Shown: positions 43,170 to 51,681, counted from the stretch's first letter. The stretch is 64,000 nucleotides of DNA from Clostridia bacterium (GCA_017620395.1 JAFZQJ010000006.1:20006-84005); one strand, 5' to 3'. Notes: generated from the letters alone by a model not told the origin. Made by a program: numbers and translations.

Positions 43170-43940
43170 TCAAAGCTGTTTCTTTATCTCGTTCAGGGCG
43201 CTTTTTTCGAGGCGGGAGACCTGCGCCTGCGAAATGCCGATCTCGGCGGCGACCTCCGTCTGCGTCCTGCCCTTGATATAGCGGAGCGAAAGGATGTGCC
43301 GCTGCCGCGGGGAGAGATTGTTTATCGCGTCCTTCAGCATTATTTCCTCTATCCAGTTCTCGTCGCTGTCGCGCGGGCTGCTTATCTGGTCCATAACGAG
43401 TATCGCGTCGCCGCCGTCGTTATAGATCGGCTCGCTGAACGAAAGCGGATCGACTATCGCCTCCATCGCGATAACGACCTCCTCGCGCGGAACGTTCATC
43501 TTCTCCGCCAGCTCGGTGACGGAGGGTTCCCTGCCGAGCTTCGTCAGCAGCTCCTCCTTCGCGCGCAGGGCGCGGTAGGCGGTGTCGCGTATCGACCTGC
43601 TGACGCGGACGGCGGAGTTGTCGCGCAGGTGGCGGCGCACCTCGCCGATTATCATCGGCACAGCGTAGGTCGAGAAGCATACGCCGTGCGACGGGTCGAA
43701 GTTGTCTATCGCCTTTATCAGCCCGATGCAGCCGACCTGAAAGAGATCGTCCGGATTTTCGCCGCGGTTGGTGAAACGCTGGATGACGCTGAGCACGAGC
43801 CGCAGGTTGCCGCATACGAGCTTGTCGCGCGCGGATGCGTCGCCCCGGCGTATCCTTTCGAGCAGCTCGGTCTTCTCGGATTCCTTCATCAGCGGAAGCT
43901 CCGCGGTGTTCGCGCCGCATATTTCGACCTTGTTCGTCAT
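43170..43940 (-). CDS. sigG: Sporulation sigma factor SigG
   Basis: 256 residues. The N-terminus N-K-V-E-I-C-G is specific to SigG; region 2 has D-D-L-F-Q-V-G-C-I-G-L-I-K-A-I and V-C-F-S-T-Y-A-V-P-M-I-I-G-E-V-R-R; region 3 has E-P-I-Y-N-D-G-G-D; region 4 has Q-T-E-V-A-A-E-I-G-I-S-Q-A-Q-V-S-R-L-E. It directs late forespore gene expression. RBS GGGAGG. In most spore formers sigG directly follows spoIIGA-sigE; here a + strand LRR gene separates them. Confidence 0.95.
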   Translation of the reverse strand: MTNKVEICGANTAELPLMKESEKTELLERIRRGDASARDKLVCGNLRLVLSVIQRFTNRGENPDDLFQVGCIGLIKAIDNFDPSHGVCFSTYAVPMIIGEVRRHLRDNSAVRVSRSIRDTAYRALRAKEELLTKLGREPSVTELAEKMNVPREEVVIAMEAIVDPLSFSEPIYNDGGDAILVMDQISSPRDSDENWIEEIMLKDAINNLSPRQRHILSLRYIKGRTQTEVAAEIGISQAQVSRLEKSALNEIKKQL

Positions 43941-43973
43941 TGCCGTACCTCCCGTAAATTACGCTTACGGAAA

Positions 43974-44004
43974 AAGTATCGGCAGATATAATCTTTTTTA
44001 TTCA
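43974..44004 (-). promoter_or_regulatory. Candidate SigG-type promoter of sigG
   Basis: Minus strand TGAATA, 18-bp spacer, GATACTT, against the known SigG consensus TGAATA and CATACTA. Position about 40 bases upstream of the ATG fits autoregulation by SigG/SigF. Confidence 0.6.
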
Positions 44005-44068
44005 GTGTACTGTTTATGGGACTTTAGTTGAATTATAATATCCTCACCAAAAAACGGGAGGAATCAAA

Positions 44069-45271
44069 ATGGGGTTTGAAATCAAATCCGGAATTCTTAT
44101 TGAATACGAGCCGGAGCCGGGAGTAACGGAGGTTGAAATACCGGAGGGCGTAACGGAGATAAAGGAGTTTGCTTTCGCGGAAGACTGCGAGAAGATAAAG
44201 TCGATCGCAATCCCGGAAAGCGTCACGCGGATCGGCATATTCGCGTTCGCCGGTTGCAAGGGCCTGAAAAGCATACGGCTGCCGCGGAACGTCAGGAAGG
44301 TCGAAAAAAACGCCTTCGCCGCGTGCTACGGGCTTAAAGAAATACTCGTCGACGAGCGCAACTCGCGTTATGCGTCCGTCGACGGCGTGCTTCTGACGAA
44401 GGATATGAAAGAAATCGTAATTTTCCCGTGTGGAAAGCCGGGGCATTACGTTGCGCCGGAAAGTGTGTCGCGGATACGCTCGAGGGCGTTCAGCAGATGC
44501 CGCCGGTTGCTTTCCGTAACTCTGCCGGGGAGGATCAAAAGCATCGATTTTGAGGCGTTCGACAGATGCAAAGAGCTTGAATTCGTCGATATACCGAACG
44601 GTGTCGAAAAAATAGAAGGATACGTTTTTTCGGATTGCAAAAAACTGCGCCGCGTCACGGGGATAACGGAGGATACGGAATTATCCATGACTGTGTTCGA
44701 CAGATGCCCGGGTATGGCGGACGCGGACGGATTCATTATAAGGAACGGAGTGCTTTACGAATACTTCGGAGAAAGCGAAACCGTAACGATACCGGAAGAT
44801 GCAAAAGAGATAGGTCGCTATGCGTTTCAGCAGCATGCCGAGATCAAGAAGATCGCAATTCCGGAAAGCGTGCAAAAGATCGGCAGCGGTGCGTTCTGCG
44901 GGTGCTGCGGGCTTGCCGACGCGGACGGTTTTGTCGTGGTAAAGGGCGTGCTTTACAGTTATCACGGCAAGGGAGGCGCGATCTCCGTCCCGCGTACCGT
45001 AACGGAGATCGACGATATGGTGTTTTGCGAATGCGATGACGTCGAATCGATAGTTATACCGGAGACCGTGAAGAAGATCGGCTCCGGCGCATTCGCGGGA
45101 TGTGGCGACAGTTGCTTGAAGGAGGTTACCTTTTTGGCGGACGATCTTGAATTCGATGAATTCAAAAACGCTTTTTACGGCGACGAATGCGTACGCATCC
45201 GCGGCCGCGAAGGTTCGACCGCGCAGCAATACGCTCTGGAATGCGGGATACCGTTTGAAATCATGGAATAA
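44069..45271 (+). CDS. BspA-type leucine-rich repeat protein, no signal peptide
   Basis: 400 residues made almost wholly of LRR_5 repeats: I-P-E-(G/S)-V-x-x-I-x-x-x-A-F-x-x-C about every 23 residues, with three longer inserts (e.g. A-D-G-F-I-I-R-N-G-V-L-Y-E-Y-F). There is no signal peptide, membrane helix or anchor at either end, so it is probably cytoplasmic, unlike many BspA proteins. RBS GGGAGG. It lies in antisense orientation between sigG and sigE. Role unknown; protein binding is likely from the fold. Confidence 0.82.
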   Translation: MGFEIKSGILIEYEPEPGVTEVEIPEGVTEIKEFAFAEDCEKIKSIAIPESVTRIGIFAFAGCKGLKSIRLPRNVRKVEKNAFAACYGLKEILVDERNSRYASVDGVLLTKDMKEIVIFPCGKPGHYVAPESVSRIRSRAFSRCRRLLSVTLPGRIKSIDFEAFDRCKELEFVDIPNGVEKIEGYVFSDCKKLRRVTGITEDTELSMTVFDRCPGMADADGFIIRNGVLYEYFGESETVTIPEDAKEIGRYAFQQHAEIKKIAIPESVQKIGSGAFCGCCGLADADGFVVVKGVLYSYHGKGGAISVPRTVTEIDDMVFCECDDVESIVIPETVKKIGSGAFAGCGDSCLKEVTFLADDLEFDEFKNAFYGDECVRIRGREGSTAQQYALECGIPFEIME

Positions 45272-45276
45272 ACGCC

Positions 45277-45314
45277 GCAAAGCCCTCCGGATACTTCCGA
45301 AGGGCTTTGCTTTT
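45277..45314. terminator. Bidirectional terminator
   Basis: GCAAAGCCCTCCGGA with matching arm (one mismatch) and TTTT; serves the LRR gene and, on the minus strand, sigE. Confidence 0.8.
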
Positions 45315-46005
45315 ACACCAGACTTTCCAGCTCGCTTTTGAGCCGCGAGAGGATGCGTTTTTCAAGCCGCGAGATGTAAGACTGCGAAATGCCGAGCTTG
45401 TCGGCGACCTCCTTCTGCGTCAGCTCGCGCCTGCCGCAGAGGCCGAAACGCAGCTCTGTAATCTCGCGTTCGCGCGCGCCGAGGCGCGAAACGAGCTCGG
45501 CGAGCACCGTGCGCTCGGCTTCGCTTTCAACGCCGCGTCCGATCTCGCTTCCGTCCGAGCCGAGCACGTCGGAGAGCAGCAGCTCGTTGCCGTCCGCGTC
45601 GGCGTTCAGCGGCTCGTCGATGGAGACCTCGGCGCGCAGACCGCTTATCTTGCGCAGATACATCAGTATCTCGTTCTCGATACAGCGCGAGGCGTAGGTC
45701 GCCAGCTTTATGCCGCGGTCGGGTTTGAAGGTTTCCACCGCCTTTATCAGCCCGATGGAGCCGATGGAGATCAGGTCTTCGATGCCCGCTCCGCTCGTTT
45801 CGTATTTCCGCGCTATGTAGACGACGAGCCGAAGGTTGTGAACGATCAGCGCGTCCCGGGCGGTCCTGTCGCCGCCGAGCCGCGAAACGTATTCCGCCTC
45901 CTCCTGCGGCGAAAGCGGCGGCGGCAGGGTGTCCGGCCCGTTTATGTAAAAAACCTTCCCGAAGAATCGGGCGAGGCGCTCTTTCAGCCAAATCAGGAAG
46001 TTCAT
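45313..46005 (-). CDS. sigE: Sporulation sigma factor SigE (pro-SigE)
   Basis: 230 residues. Close to SigE throughout: [63 protein letters not shown] and [12 protein letters not shown]. The first ~28 residues are the pro-sequence cut by SpoIIGA (F-Y-I-N-G before the mature part). It runs early mother-cell transcription. Start 46005 follows AAAGGAG and overlaps the spoIIGA stop; the open frame upstream of it is just spoIIGA read in another frame. Confidence 0.95.
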   Translation of the reverse strand: MNFLIWLKERLARFFGKVFYINGPDTLPPPLSPQEEAEYVSRLGGDRTARDALIVHNLRLVVYIARKYETSGAGIEDLISIGSIGLIKAVETFKPDRGIKLATYASRCIENEILMYLRKISGLRAEVSIDEPLNADADGNELLLSDVLGSDGSEIGRGVESEAERTVLAELVSRLGAREREITELRFGLCGRRELTQKEVADKLGISQSYISRLEKRILSRLKSELESLV

Positions 46006-46907
46006 ATCTCCGCTCCTTTGCGCTTCTTTTTGCTTGTTTGCGGCAATCCGCGGAGCAGCTCCGCGCCGACCAGAGAATCGTATCTCCCGTCGGACGAAAG
46101 CGGCCCCGCGACGACGGCGACGAAGACGTCGCCGGTCTCGTATTCCGCGCCGCCGGAGATCACTCTGACCGCGTCCGGACGGAATGCCGGCAGCGCCGCC
46201 CCGCCTCCGAAGGCGCCGCGCGCGGAGATGAGGCGGTAGCCGTGCCCCCATTCCGCCGCCTCGCGGCAGGGGCGTCCGCGGAACGCGGGGCGCGCGGGCT
46301 TCGGTATCAGCCGCGCGACCGCGGCGTACTCCGCGACGAGCACCGGCGCGCCGGAGACCGGCTCGGTCAGCCCGTTTCCGGAGTCGTAGAGCGCGTTCAG
46401 CGCCGCCGTCCGTCCGCCGACGCGGAGAAGCACCCGCGCGTGACTTTCGCTCCGCTTCGGCAGCAGGCGGCTGAATATCCACACCGCGCAGTAAGAGCCG
46501 CCGATGAGCATGAAAAGAAAAAGCGGGTCGACGTCTATATAGATCGCGTCGCCGCTTATGACGACGCCGTCCGGCTTCAGCAGCGTGTACGCTCCGAAGG
46601 CCACGCCGCCGAAGCCGAAGCTGACGGCGTAAAACACTCCCAGCGCCTTGAAATATCCCGCCGCGGTGCGCGCTCCGAACGCCGCCAGCGCGAGCACGGC
46701 GGAGAAGAGCAGCTTCACCCCCGCCGTCGCGAGCAGCGTAAGGTTCGGAAAAAACACCGCTACGGAGTATGCGGCTCCGAGCGCGGCGCATACGGTCAGC
46801 CGCAGTCCGGAAAGGCGGCGTTTCAGTATCCTCGCGGTGACGGCGAGCAGAGCGAAATCGATAAAGAAATTGACGCAGAAAAGCACGTCGGCATATACCG
46901 TTTTCAT
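46002..46907 (-). CDS. spoIIGA: Sigma-E processing peptidase SpoIIGA
   Basis: About 301 residues. Five membrane helices in the first 155 residues are followed by an aspartic-protease-like domain with the active motif [11 protein letters not shown] near residue 178. It cleaves pro-SigE in the mother cell, in contact with the forespore protein SpoIIR. The stop overlaps the sigE start (ATATGA). Start ATG 46907 was chosen; a GTG at 46916 is also possible given GGGGGTGGAG upstream. Confidence 0.92.
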   Translation of the reverse strand: MKTVYADVLFCVNFFIDFALLAVTARILKRRLSGLRLTVCAALGAAYSVAVFFPNLTLLATAGVKLLFSAVLALAAFGARTAAGYFKALGVFYAVSFGFGGVAFGAYTLLKPDGVVISGDAIYIDVDPLFLFMLIGGSYCAVWIFSRLLPKRSESHARVLLRVGGRTAALNALYDSGNGLTEPVSGAPVLVAEYAAVARLIPKPARPAFRGRPCREAAEWGHGYRLISARGAFGGGAALPAFRPDAVRVISGGAEYETGDVFVAVVAGPLSSDGRYDSLVGAELLRGLPQTSKKKRKGAEI

Positions 46908-46934
46908 TCGCTCCACCCCCGTCCCGCGCTTTAT

Positions 46935-46969
46935 ATTATAGCCGCCCCGTCCTGCGAGAAGAGGTCGAA
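46935..46969 (-). promoter_or_regulatory. Candidate Spo0A-type promoter of spoIIGA-sigE
   Basis: Minus strand TTCGACC (one mismatch to the reverse 0A box TTCGACA), 22 bp, then TATAAT. The spoIIG promoter of Bacillus is known for a long 22-bp spacing with a 0A box over the -35, which this resembles. Confidence 0.45.
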
Positions 46970-47109
46970 AAAAAGGCGCGGAAAAACATTTTCCCGCGCC
47001 GCCCGTAACGCCGTGAAAAAAGAAGGGGTTGAATTTTTTTCGATTATGTGATAAAATTCAGCGTAACGGCGGCATTGGCGCCGTATCCCATTCACGGGAG
47101 GAACGAATA

Positions 47110-47325
47110 ATGAAAGCGAAAAAACTTCTCATATTACTGCTCGCGGCGCTTATCGCGCTGTTCTCGCTCTGCGCCTGCGGCGGCGACGAAACGAAGGGCG
47201 ATCCCGACAAAAGCGGCTCGGTCGACGACAGCTACGCCGCTTCGTCGGACGAAACGCAGGACTCCGGCGAAAGCTCCGGCAGCTCGCTGAACGATAACTA
47301 CTTCCAGTCCTCCGTGATGCTCTGA
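47110..47325 (+). CDS. Small hypothetical lipoprotein
   Basis: 71 residues. Lipobox S-L-C-A-C followed by a short Ser/Asp/Glu-rich mature part of about 50 residues with no folded-domain look. RBS GGGAGG. hemW starts one base after its stop, so it is the first gene of that transcript. Small lipoproteins of this sort ahead of hemW are not a known functional pair; role unknown. Confidence 0.7.
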   Translation: MKAKKLLILLLAALIALFSLCACGGDETKGDPDKSGSVDDSYAASSDETQDSGESSGSSLNDNYFQSSVML

Positions 47326-47326
47326 T

Positions 47327-48442
47327 ATGAAAAAGCCGCTGGGGATCTACGTTCATATTCCGTTTTGCGTGAAAAAATGCGGTTACTGCGACTTCTGTTC
47401 GGTAACCGATTTTTCGCTTATTCCGGCGTATATTTCGCGCCTCTGCGCCGATATCCGCGCCGCGGGCGAAGCGCACGGCGGCGAATACCGGGTCGACACC
47501 GTCTATTTCGGCGGCGGCACGCCGTCCTGCGCCGGAACGGAGCTGATAAAGGCGCTGGACGCGATCCGCGCCTCCTTCGACGTCGACGCGGACGCCGAGA
47601 TCTCGTTTGAAGCCAACCCCGCCACCGCCGACCTGCCTCTGCTGAAGTCGCTGCGCGAAGCGGGCTTCAACCGCCTCTCCGTCGGCATCCAGTCCGCCGA
47701 TGAAGGCGAGCTGAAAAAGCTCGGGCGCATCCACACCTTCCGCGACGCCGTGCGAACGGTCGCTGAGGGCAGAGCTGCGGGCTTCGGGGACGTCGGCGGC
47801 GATATGATGCTCGGCATCCCCGACCAGACCGCCGCGTCCATGCGGCGCACGATATACTCCTTCGCCGCGCTCGGCCTCGACCACGTCAGCGCGTATATGC
47901 TGAAGATCGAGCCGGATACCCCGTTCGGCAGAAACGTCCCGTCCGGTCTGCCGGACGAGGAGCAGACCGCCGAAATGTACCTCGCCGCTTCCGGCCTTCT
48001 CCGCGAGCTCGGCTATGAACGCTACGAGATAAGCAACTTCGCGAAGCCCGGCTTCGAATGCCGCCACAATATGAAATACTGGTCGCTCGGCGACTACCTC
48101 GGCTTCGGTCCGACCGCGCACTCCTGCTTCGGGGGCAGGCGCATCTCGACAGAGGGGAGCGTCGCCGACTACGCCGCCGGCAGAGCGTATAAAAAAGACC
48201 GCGGCGAATGCGGCGGCGCGGACGAGTATATAATGCTCGCGCTGCGCACCTCCGGCGGCATAGACCTCGCGCTCATGCGCGAACGCTTCGGCCTGCGCTT
48301 TGCGCCGAACGCCGTCACCGCCGAACTCGAAAAGCGCGGGCTGATCCGCGTTTCCGACCGCATAACGCTTTCCGACGAGGGAGTGCTCCTGTCGAACTCC
48401 GTCATCACGGAACTCACGGACGCGTTTGCGGAGGTTGAATAA
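47327..48442 (+). CDS. hemW: Radical SAM heme chaperone HemW
   Basis: 371 residues. Radical SAM motif C-V-K-K-C-G-Y-C near residue 18, G-G-G-T-P-S near residue 66, E-A-N-P, G-I-Q-S and D-M-M-L-G-I-P are in order, with the HemN C-terminal domain after about residue 290. The Cys just after the motif (D-F-C-S) is the usual HemW feature. HemW binds heme and inserts it into respiratory proteins; older annotation calls it oxygen-independent coproporphyrinogen oxidase. No clear RBS; translation is probably coupled to the small lipoprotein gene. Confidence 0.88.
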   Translation: MKKPLGIYVHIPFCVKKCGYCDFCSVTDFSLIPAYISRLCADIRAAGEAHGGEYRVDTVYFGGGTPSCAGTELIKALDAIRASFDVDADAEISFEANPATADLPLLKSLREAGFNRLSVGIQSADEGELKKLGRIHTFRDAVRTVAEGRAAGFGDVGGDMMLGIPDQTAASMRRTIYSFAALGLDHVSAYMLKIEPDTPFGRNVPSGLPDEEQTAEMYLAASGLLRELGYERYEISNFAKPGFECRHNMKYWSLGDYLGFGPTAHSCFGGRRISTEGSVADYAAGRAYKKDRGECGGADEYIMLALRTSGGIDLALMRERFGLRFAPNAVTAELEKRGLIRVSDRITLSDEGVLLSNSVITELTDAFAEVE

Positions 48443-48542
48443 TATGAGCGATATTCATATCGATGCCTGGTTTTCGGCCTTTTGCACAAAATAATATATC
48501 GATTTTTATGCAACTTGACGAAGAAATTGTCGCATTTTCGTC

Positions 48543-48571
48543 TTTACAAATCGGAAAAACTGATATATAAT
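48543..48571 (+). promoter_or_regulatory. Promoter of the XRE gene
   Basis: TTTACA, 17-bp spacer, TATAAT, giving a leader of about 110 bases. Confidence 0.7.
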
Positions 48572-48686
48572 ATACATCACGTTAATTCGAGGCGTGAGCG
48601 CACGTGTCTCCATGATCGGTGACACTGTATTTTTTTCACACTTTTCACCGAAAGACGCAAGAACCGCAGGGAAGGAGGAAGAACGC

Positions 48687-49376
48687 TTGCAGACGAACGA
48701 TTTCGCGCGGGTCATAACCTTAATCAGAAAAGAAAAAGGCATCAGCCAGAAGCAGGCCGCGGCGGAGCTCGGCGTTTCTCAGGCGTTGCTTTCCCATTAC
48801 GAAAAGGGCGTGCGCGAATGCGGGCTCGATTTCGTTCTCCGCGTCGCGGATTACTACGACGTTTCCTGCGACTACCTGCTCGGCAGGAGCGCCGACCGCC
48901 TCGGCACGACCATCAAGGTCGACGAGATCCCCGAGGAAGAGGGCGGCGACAAGGCGCTGCGCGGAAGCGTGCTTCCCACCCTCAACAAGAAGCTGATAGT
49001 CAACTCGCTGAACGTCATCTTCGATATCCTCGCGGAATGCGACAACAAGACGCTCGTCGTCGAGATGTCCGATTACATCATGGACGTCGTCTACAAGGCG
49101 TTCAGGTATATCTATTCCGCGAACGCGGGCAACACCGCCGCGATGTTCAAGCTTAACGAGGAGATATTCCCGGAGCTCATCGCCGCCGATATGCTCATCC
49201 GCGAGACGAAGATAAAGGCCTGCCTCGGCAAGGCGCACGTCGAGGGCGTTACCGCCGCGGAGAAGGCGAAGGAGCTGAAGCTTTCGCCCGAGAAGATAAG
49301 CAAAAACTGGCCGTCGCTTTCCGGCTCGCTGCTGAACCTTATCAAGACGGTCGAGAACGAACAGGAAGCCAAATAA
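48687..49376 (+). CDS. XRE-family transcriptional regulator
   Basis: 229 residues from TTG 48687, which has AAGGAGG nine bases upstream; the frame extends further up with no RBS. HTH at residues about 8-62 (I-S-Q-K-Q-A-A-A-E-L-G-V, L-L-S-H-Y-E-K-G) with C-D-Y-L-L-G-R-S at its end. The remaining 165 residues are a helical domain conserved in similar clostridial regulators, of unknown ligand. Next gene begins seven bases after the stop. Confidence 0.8.
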   Translation: MQTNDFARVITLIRKEKGISQKQAAAELGVSQALLSHYEKGVRECGLDFVLRVADYYDVSCDYLLGRSADRLGTTIKVDEIPEEEGGDKALRGSVLPTLNKKLIVNSLNVIFDILAECDNKTLVVEMSDYIMDVVYKAFRYIYSANAGNTAAMFKLNEEIFPELIAADMLIRETKIKACLGKAHVEGVTAAEKAKELKLSPEKISKNWPSLSGSLLNLIKTVENEQEAK

Positions 49377-49383
49377 TTTTGCT

Positions 49384-50082
49384 ATGGAACGGTTGGACGG
49401 ATACGTATCCTCACGCGCGAATATCACGCGCCGGGACGCGAAAGCCGCGATAAAGCGCGGCAGGGTAGCCGTGGACTGCGCCGTCGAGCTTTCTCCGGAG
49501 CGGAAGATAGATACCGAAACGGTGAGCTTCGACGGCAGGGAACTGCCGCGGAGCTCTTTTGTTTATATCATGATGAACAAGCCCGCCGGCGTGCTGAGCG
49601 CGTCGGAGGACAGGCGGCAGAGCACGGTCGTGGATCTGCTTCCCGAAAGCCTGAAGCGGCGCGATATTTTCCCGGTCGGCAGACTTGACAAGGACACCAC
49701 GGGGCTGCTTATTATAACGAACGACGGAGCCACCGCGCACCGCCTGCTCGCTCCGGCGTCGCACGTCGACAAGACGTACGTCGCTCAGCTGGACGGAACG
49801 CCGACCGCTGCGGACGCCGCCGCCTTCGCGGAAGGGATGGAGCTTGCGGATTTCACCGCGCTGCCCGCGAAGCTGGAGCCGCTCGGCGGCAACCTCGCCC
49901 GCGTGACGTTGCGGGAGGGGAAATTCCATCAGGTCAAGCGTATGTTCGCCGCGCGCGGTCTGACCGTGCTCGCGCTGAAGCGCGTCGCCTTCGGCGGCGT
50001 GACGCTGCCGCCCGACCTTGCGGAGGGCGAAGCCCGTCTGCTCACCGCAGCCGAGCTCGCGAAGCTCGGGGTAGAGGAGTAA
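49384..50082 (+). CDS. RsuA/RluB-type pseudouridine synthase
   Basis: 232 residues. N-terminal S4 RNA-binding domain (residues 1-60), then the catalytic domain with G-R-L-D-K-D-T-T-G-L-L, the catalytic Asp in the middle, and the K-x-Y-x-A/V and Q-V-K-R-M-F elements. RsuA family enzymes modify uridines in 16S or 23S rRNA. Exact target not decided; the size and M-N-K-P-A-G-V-L-S-A point to the RsuA (16S U516) branch. Confidence 0.85.
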   Translation: MERLDGYVSSRANITRRDAKAAIKRGRVAVDCAVELSPERKIDTETVSFDGRELPRSSFVYIMMNKPAGVLSASEDRRQSTVVDLLPESLKRRDIFPVGRLDKDTTGLLIITNDGATAHRLLAPASHVDKTYVAQLDGTPTAADAAAFAEGMELADFTALPAKLEPLGGNLARVTLREGKFHQVKRMFAARGLTVLALKRVAFGGVTLPPDLAEGEARLLTAAELAKLGVEE

Positions 50083-50085
50083 AAA

Positions 50086-50103
50086 GCGCGCCTTCCGGCG
50101 CGC
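50086..50103 (+). terminator. Terminator of the pseudouridine synthase gene
   Basis: GCGCGCC-TTCC-GGCGCGC, three bases after the stop codon; no T run. Confidence 0.6.
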
Positions 50104-50467
50104 ATAACATAATAACATATTAGTTTAAATTATTGTTTTGGAATGGGGGTGTGATTATGAACGGAGAGAATTGTACTCACAATAAGGGTAATGTAGTCAA
50201 TGAATGGCTTACTGGTGATGATGAATGCAATGCTTATTCAAAAGAATATGAATGTGGCGGTGTTTATAATAATAACTATATGGATATTATTGGGTGCAGA
50301 GACCACGATTGCTTTTGGAATTGTTCTAAATGTAAATATCAGAAAAAAGATTCATAATATAACTACCAAAGCGTTTTTTAAAAATGCAAGGTGATTAATA
50401 GTTTTATGTCAATTACCCAAAAAGTTTTATGCACCATTTGGAAAGTACCCTTCCGGCGTACATAACA
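50091..50467. mobile_element. AT-rich insertion flanked by 19-nt direct repeats
   Basis: CCTTCCGGCG-CG-CATAACA (50091-50109) and CCTTCCGGCG-TA-CATAACA (50449-50467) are identical except for two bases and enclose 339 bases of strongly AT-rich DNA with one small Cys-rich ORF. No transposase is encoded. It may be a non-autonomous insertion or a local duplication that trapped foreign DNA. Confidence 0.4.
50157..50357 (+). CDS. Cys-rich mini-protein
   Basis: 66 residues with seven Cys (E-N-C-T, D-E-C-N, Y-E-C-G-G, I-G-C-R, H-D-C-F-W-N-C-S-K-C-K), no signal peptide. The Cys spacing suggests a metal-binding or disulfide-linked fold. ATG 50157 follows GGGGGTGTG, a weak RBS. AT-rich, unlike both neighbours. 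Another frame over the same DNA (50200-50394) codes for a very hydrophobic 64-residue peptide, which I consider less likely. Function unknown. Confidence 0.45.
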   Translation: MNGENCTHNKGNVVNEWLTGDDECNAYSKEYECGGVYNNNYMDIIGCRDHDCFWNCSKCKYQKKDS

Positions 50468-50500
50468 AAAAACAGACGGATTGCTCCGTCTGTTTTTTCG
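50467..50500. terminator. Terminator of rpmF
   Basis: AAAACAGACGGA-TTGC-TCCGTCTGTTTT with A and T runs on both sides, 19 bases after the rpmF stop. Confidence 0.9.
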
Positions 50501-50518
50501 TTTTCAAAAACCGGAAAC

Positions 50519-50971
50519 TTACTCGGCCTTCTCTTCAACGGCCTCGGCAGCCTCTTCGACCTTCTCTTCGACGGTCTCGGCAGCCTCTTCAGCCTTTTCC
50601 TCGACGACCTCTTCGACCTTCTCAGCCTTCTCTTCGACGACTTCGGCGGCCTTCTCGACCTTCTCTTCGGCGGTCTTGGCGGTCTTCTTCGCGGCCTTCT
50701 TGGTTTCCTTCTCGATAGCCTTCGCGTCCTTCGCGGCGGCCTTGGAGACCTTCTTCTCTTCCTTCTCGGCGGCCTTGGCTTCCTGCGCGGACTTCTCGAC
50801 CTCTATGATCTTCTTGCCGTCATAGTAGCCGCAGTTCTTGCAGACTCTGTGGGACAGCTTGAGCTCATGGCACTGCGGGCACTCGGCCATGCCGGGTACG
50901 CTCGCCTTCCAGGTATTCGCGCGTCTGCTGTCGCGCTTCGCTTTTGAAACTTTTCTCTTCGGTACTGCCAT
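50519..50971 (-). CDS. rpmF: Ribosomal protein L32 with long repetitive C-terminal tail
   Basis: 150 residues; usual bacterial L32 is about 57-60. Residues 1-55 are a normal L32: [16 protein letters not shown], and the zinc site C-P-Q-C / C-K-N-C. The remaining ~95 residues are Lys/Ala/Glu-rich and helical; the last ~55 form 11-residue repeats V-E-E-K-(A/V)-E-x-(A/V) with about 4.5 copies, visible as 33-bp repeats in the DNA. The tail is in frame and ends at a normal terminator, so it is part of the protein. Such a charged helix would reach out from the ribosome surface. Confidence 0.92.
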   Translation of the reverse strand: MAVPKRKVSKAKRDSRRANTWKASVPGMAECPQCHELKLSHRVCKNCGYYDGKKIIEVEKSAQEAKAAEKEEKKVSKAAAKDAKAIEKETKKAAKKTAKTAEEKVEKAAEVVEEKAEKVEEVVEEKAEEAAETVEEKVEEAAEAVEEKAE

Positions 50972-51092
50972 CAGTACGCACCTCCATATGTAAAGGGTTT
51001 TTATCCACTCAAAAGGACACTTGATATATTTTATATGAAACCTTGCGGTTTGTCAACAAAAACTTTTTCAAAATTGCGATTTTTTTGCAGTT

Positions 51093-51500
51093 TCACGCCT
51101 TCGCGGCAAAAATCGAGGAATGAATCTCCGTATAAACGAAGCTTCCGGGCGTCAGCGCGCGTATAACGTATACCGCGAGCAGCGCGATCCCGAGCGCGGT
51201 GGCGACGGCGATCGCGGCGCGTTTTCCGCCGGGGAGTTTCCACGCTTTCCTGTGTATCAGATAAAGCAGCGGCAGCGGCAGAAAGAAGACCAGCGGATGA
51301 TAATACCACGCTCCCGCGAAGTCGAGCTTCACAAGCGAAAACAGAGCCCTGCTCATCCCGCAGCCGGGGCAGGGAACGCCCGTAAGCCTGTGTATCGGGC
51401 AGCCTGTCAGAAAGAGCCACAGCGCGAAAAGAGCGCCCGCCGCGAGATGTAACAGCAGCGCGCGTATCAGCCGTTTGCGTTTTGAAACGTCCTTTTCCAT
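51093..51500 (-). CDS. DUF2752 membrane protein
   Basis: 135 residues, three to four membrane helices. The family marks G-C-P, then G-V-P-C-P-G-C-G-M-S-R-A are present near residues 33-50, and F-Y-H-P/Y-Y-H-P-L follows in the next loop. DUF2752 proteins are widespread small membrane proteins of unknown role; the Cys motif suggests metal or thiol chemistry. Start ATG 51500; no strong RBS is seen. It stands alone between rpmF and the TPP riboswitch, which runs the other way. Confidence 0.8.
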   Translation of the reverse strand: MEKDVSKRKRLIRALLLHLAAGALFALWLFLTGCPIHRLTGVPCPGCGMSRALFSLVKLDFAGAWYYHPLVFFLPLPLLYLIHRKAWKLPGGKRAAIAVATALGIALLAVYVIRALTPGSFVYTEIHSSIFAAKA

Positions 51501-51549
51501 GCGTGTATTATACCACGCCGCGGGTTCGCGGTCAATAGCACGATTTCGC

Positions 51550-51578
51550 TTGACAGGCGCGTAAAACGGTGATATAAT
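51550..51578 (+). promoter_or_regulatory. Promoter of thiT-thiN
   Basis: TTGACA, 17-bp spacer, TATAAT, a few bases before the riboswitch. Confidence 0.85.
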
Positions 51579-51587
51579 ACGGTCATT

Positions 51588-51670
51588 CGTCAGGGGCGTA
51601 GGCTCTTATGAGTCTGCTGAGATTGTACCCTTTGAACCTGTTGGCTCACACCATCGTAGGAAGACGAGAC
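51588..51670 (+). promoter_or_regulatory. TPP riboswitch (THI element)
   Basis: The conserved core is complete: AGGGGCG, CTGAGATTGTACCC, TTTGAACCTG and CGTAGGAA, with closing stem TCGTC/GACGA. Directly after it lies a terminator hairpin, so thiamine pyrophosphate most likely ends transcription before thiT. Confidence 0.95.
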
Positions 51671-51681
51671 GGCGCGGATAC

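Noticed and set aside
45313..46791. A 492-residue open frame that would fuse about 260 Arg-rich residues to SigE
   Set aside because: The extra part is spoIIGA read in another frame; it is low in sequence sense and sigE has its own RBS and ATG at 46005.
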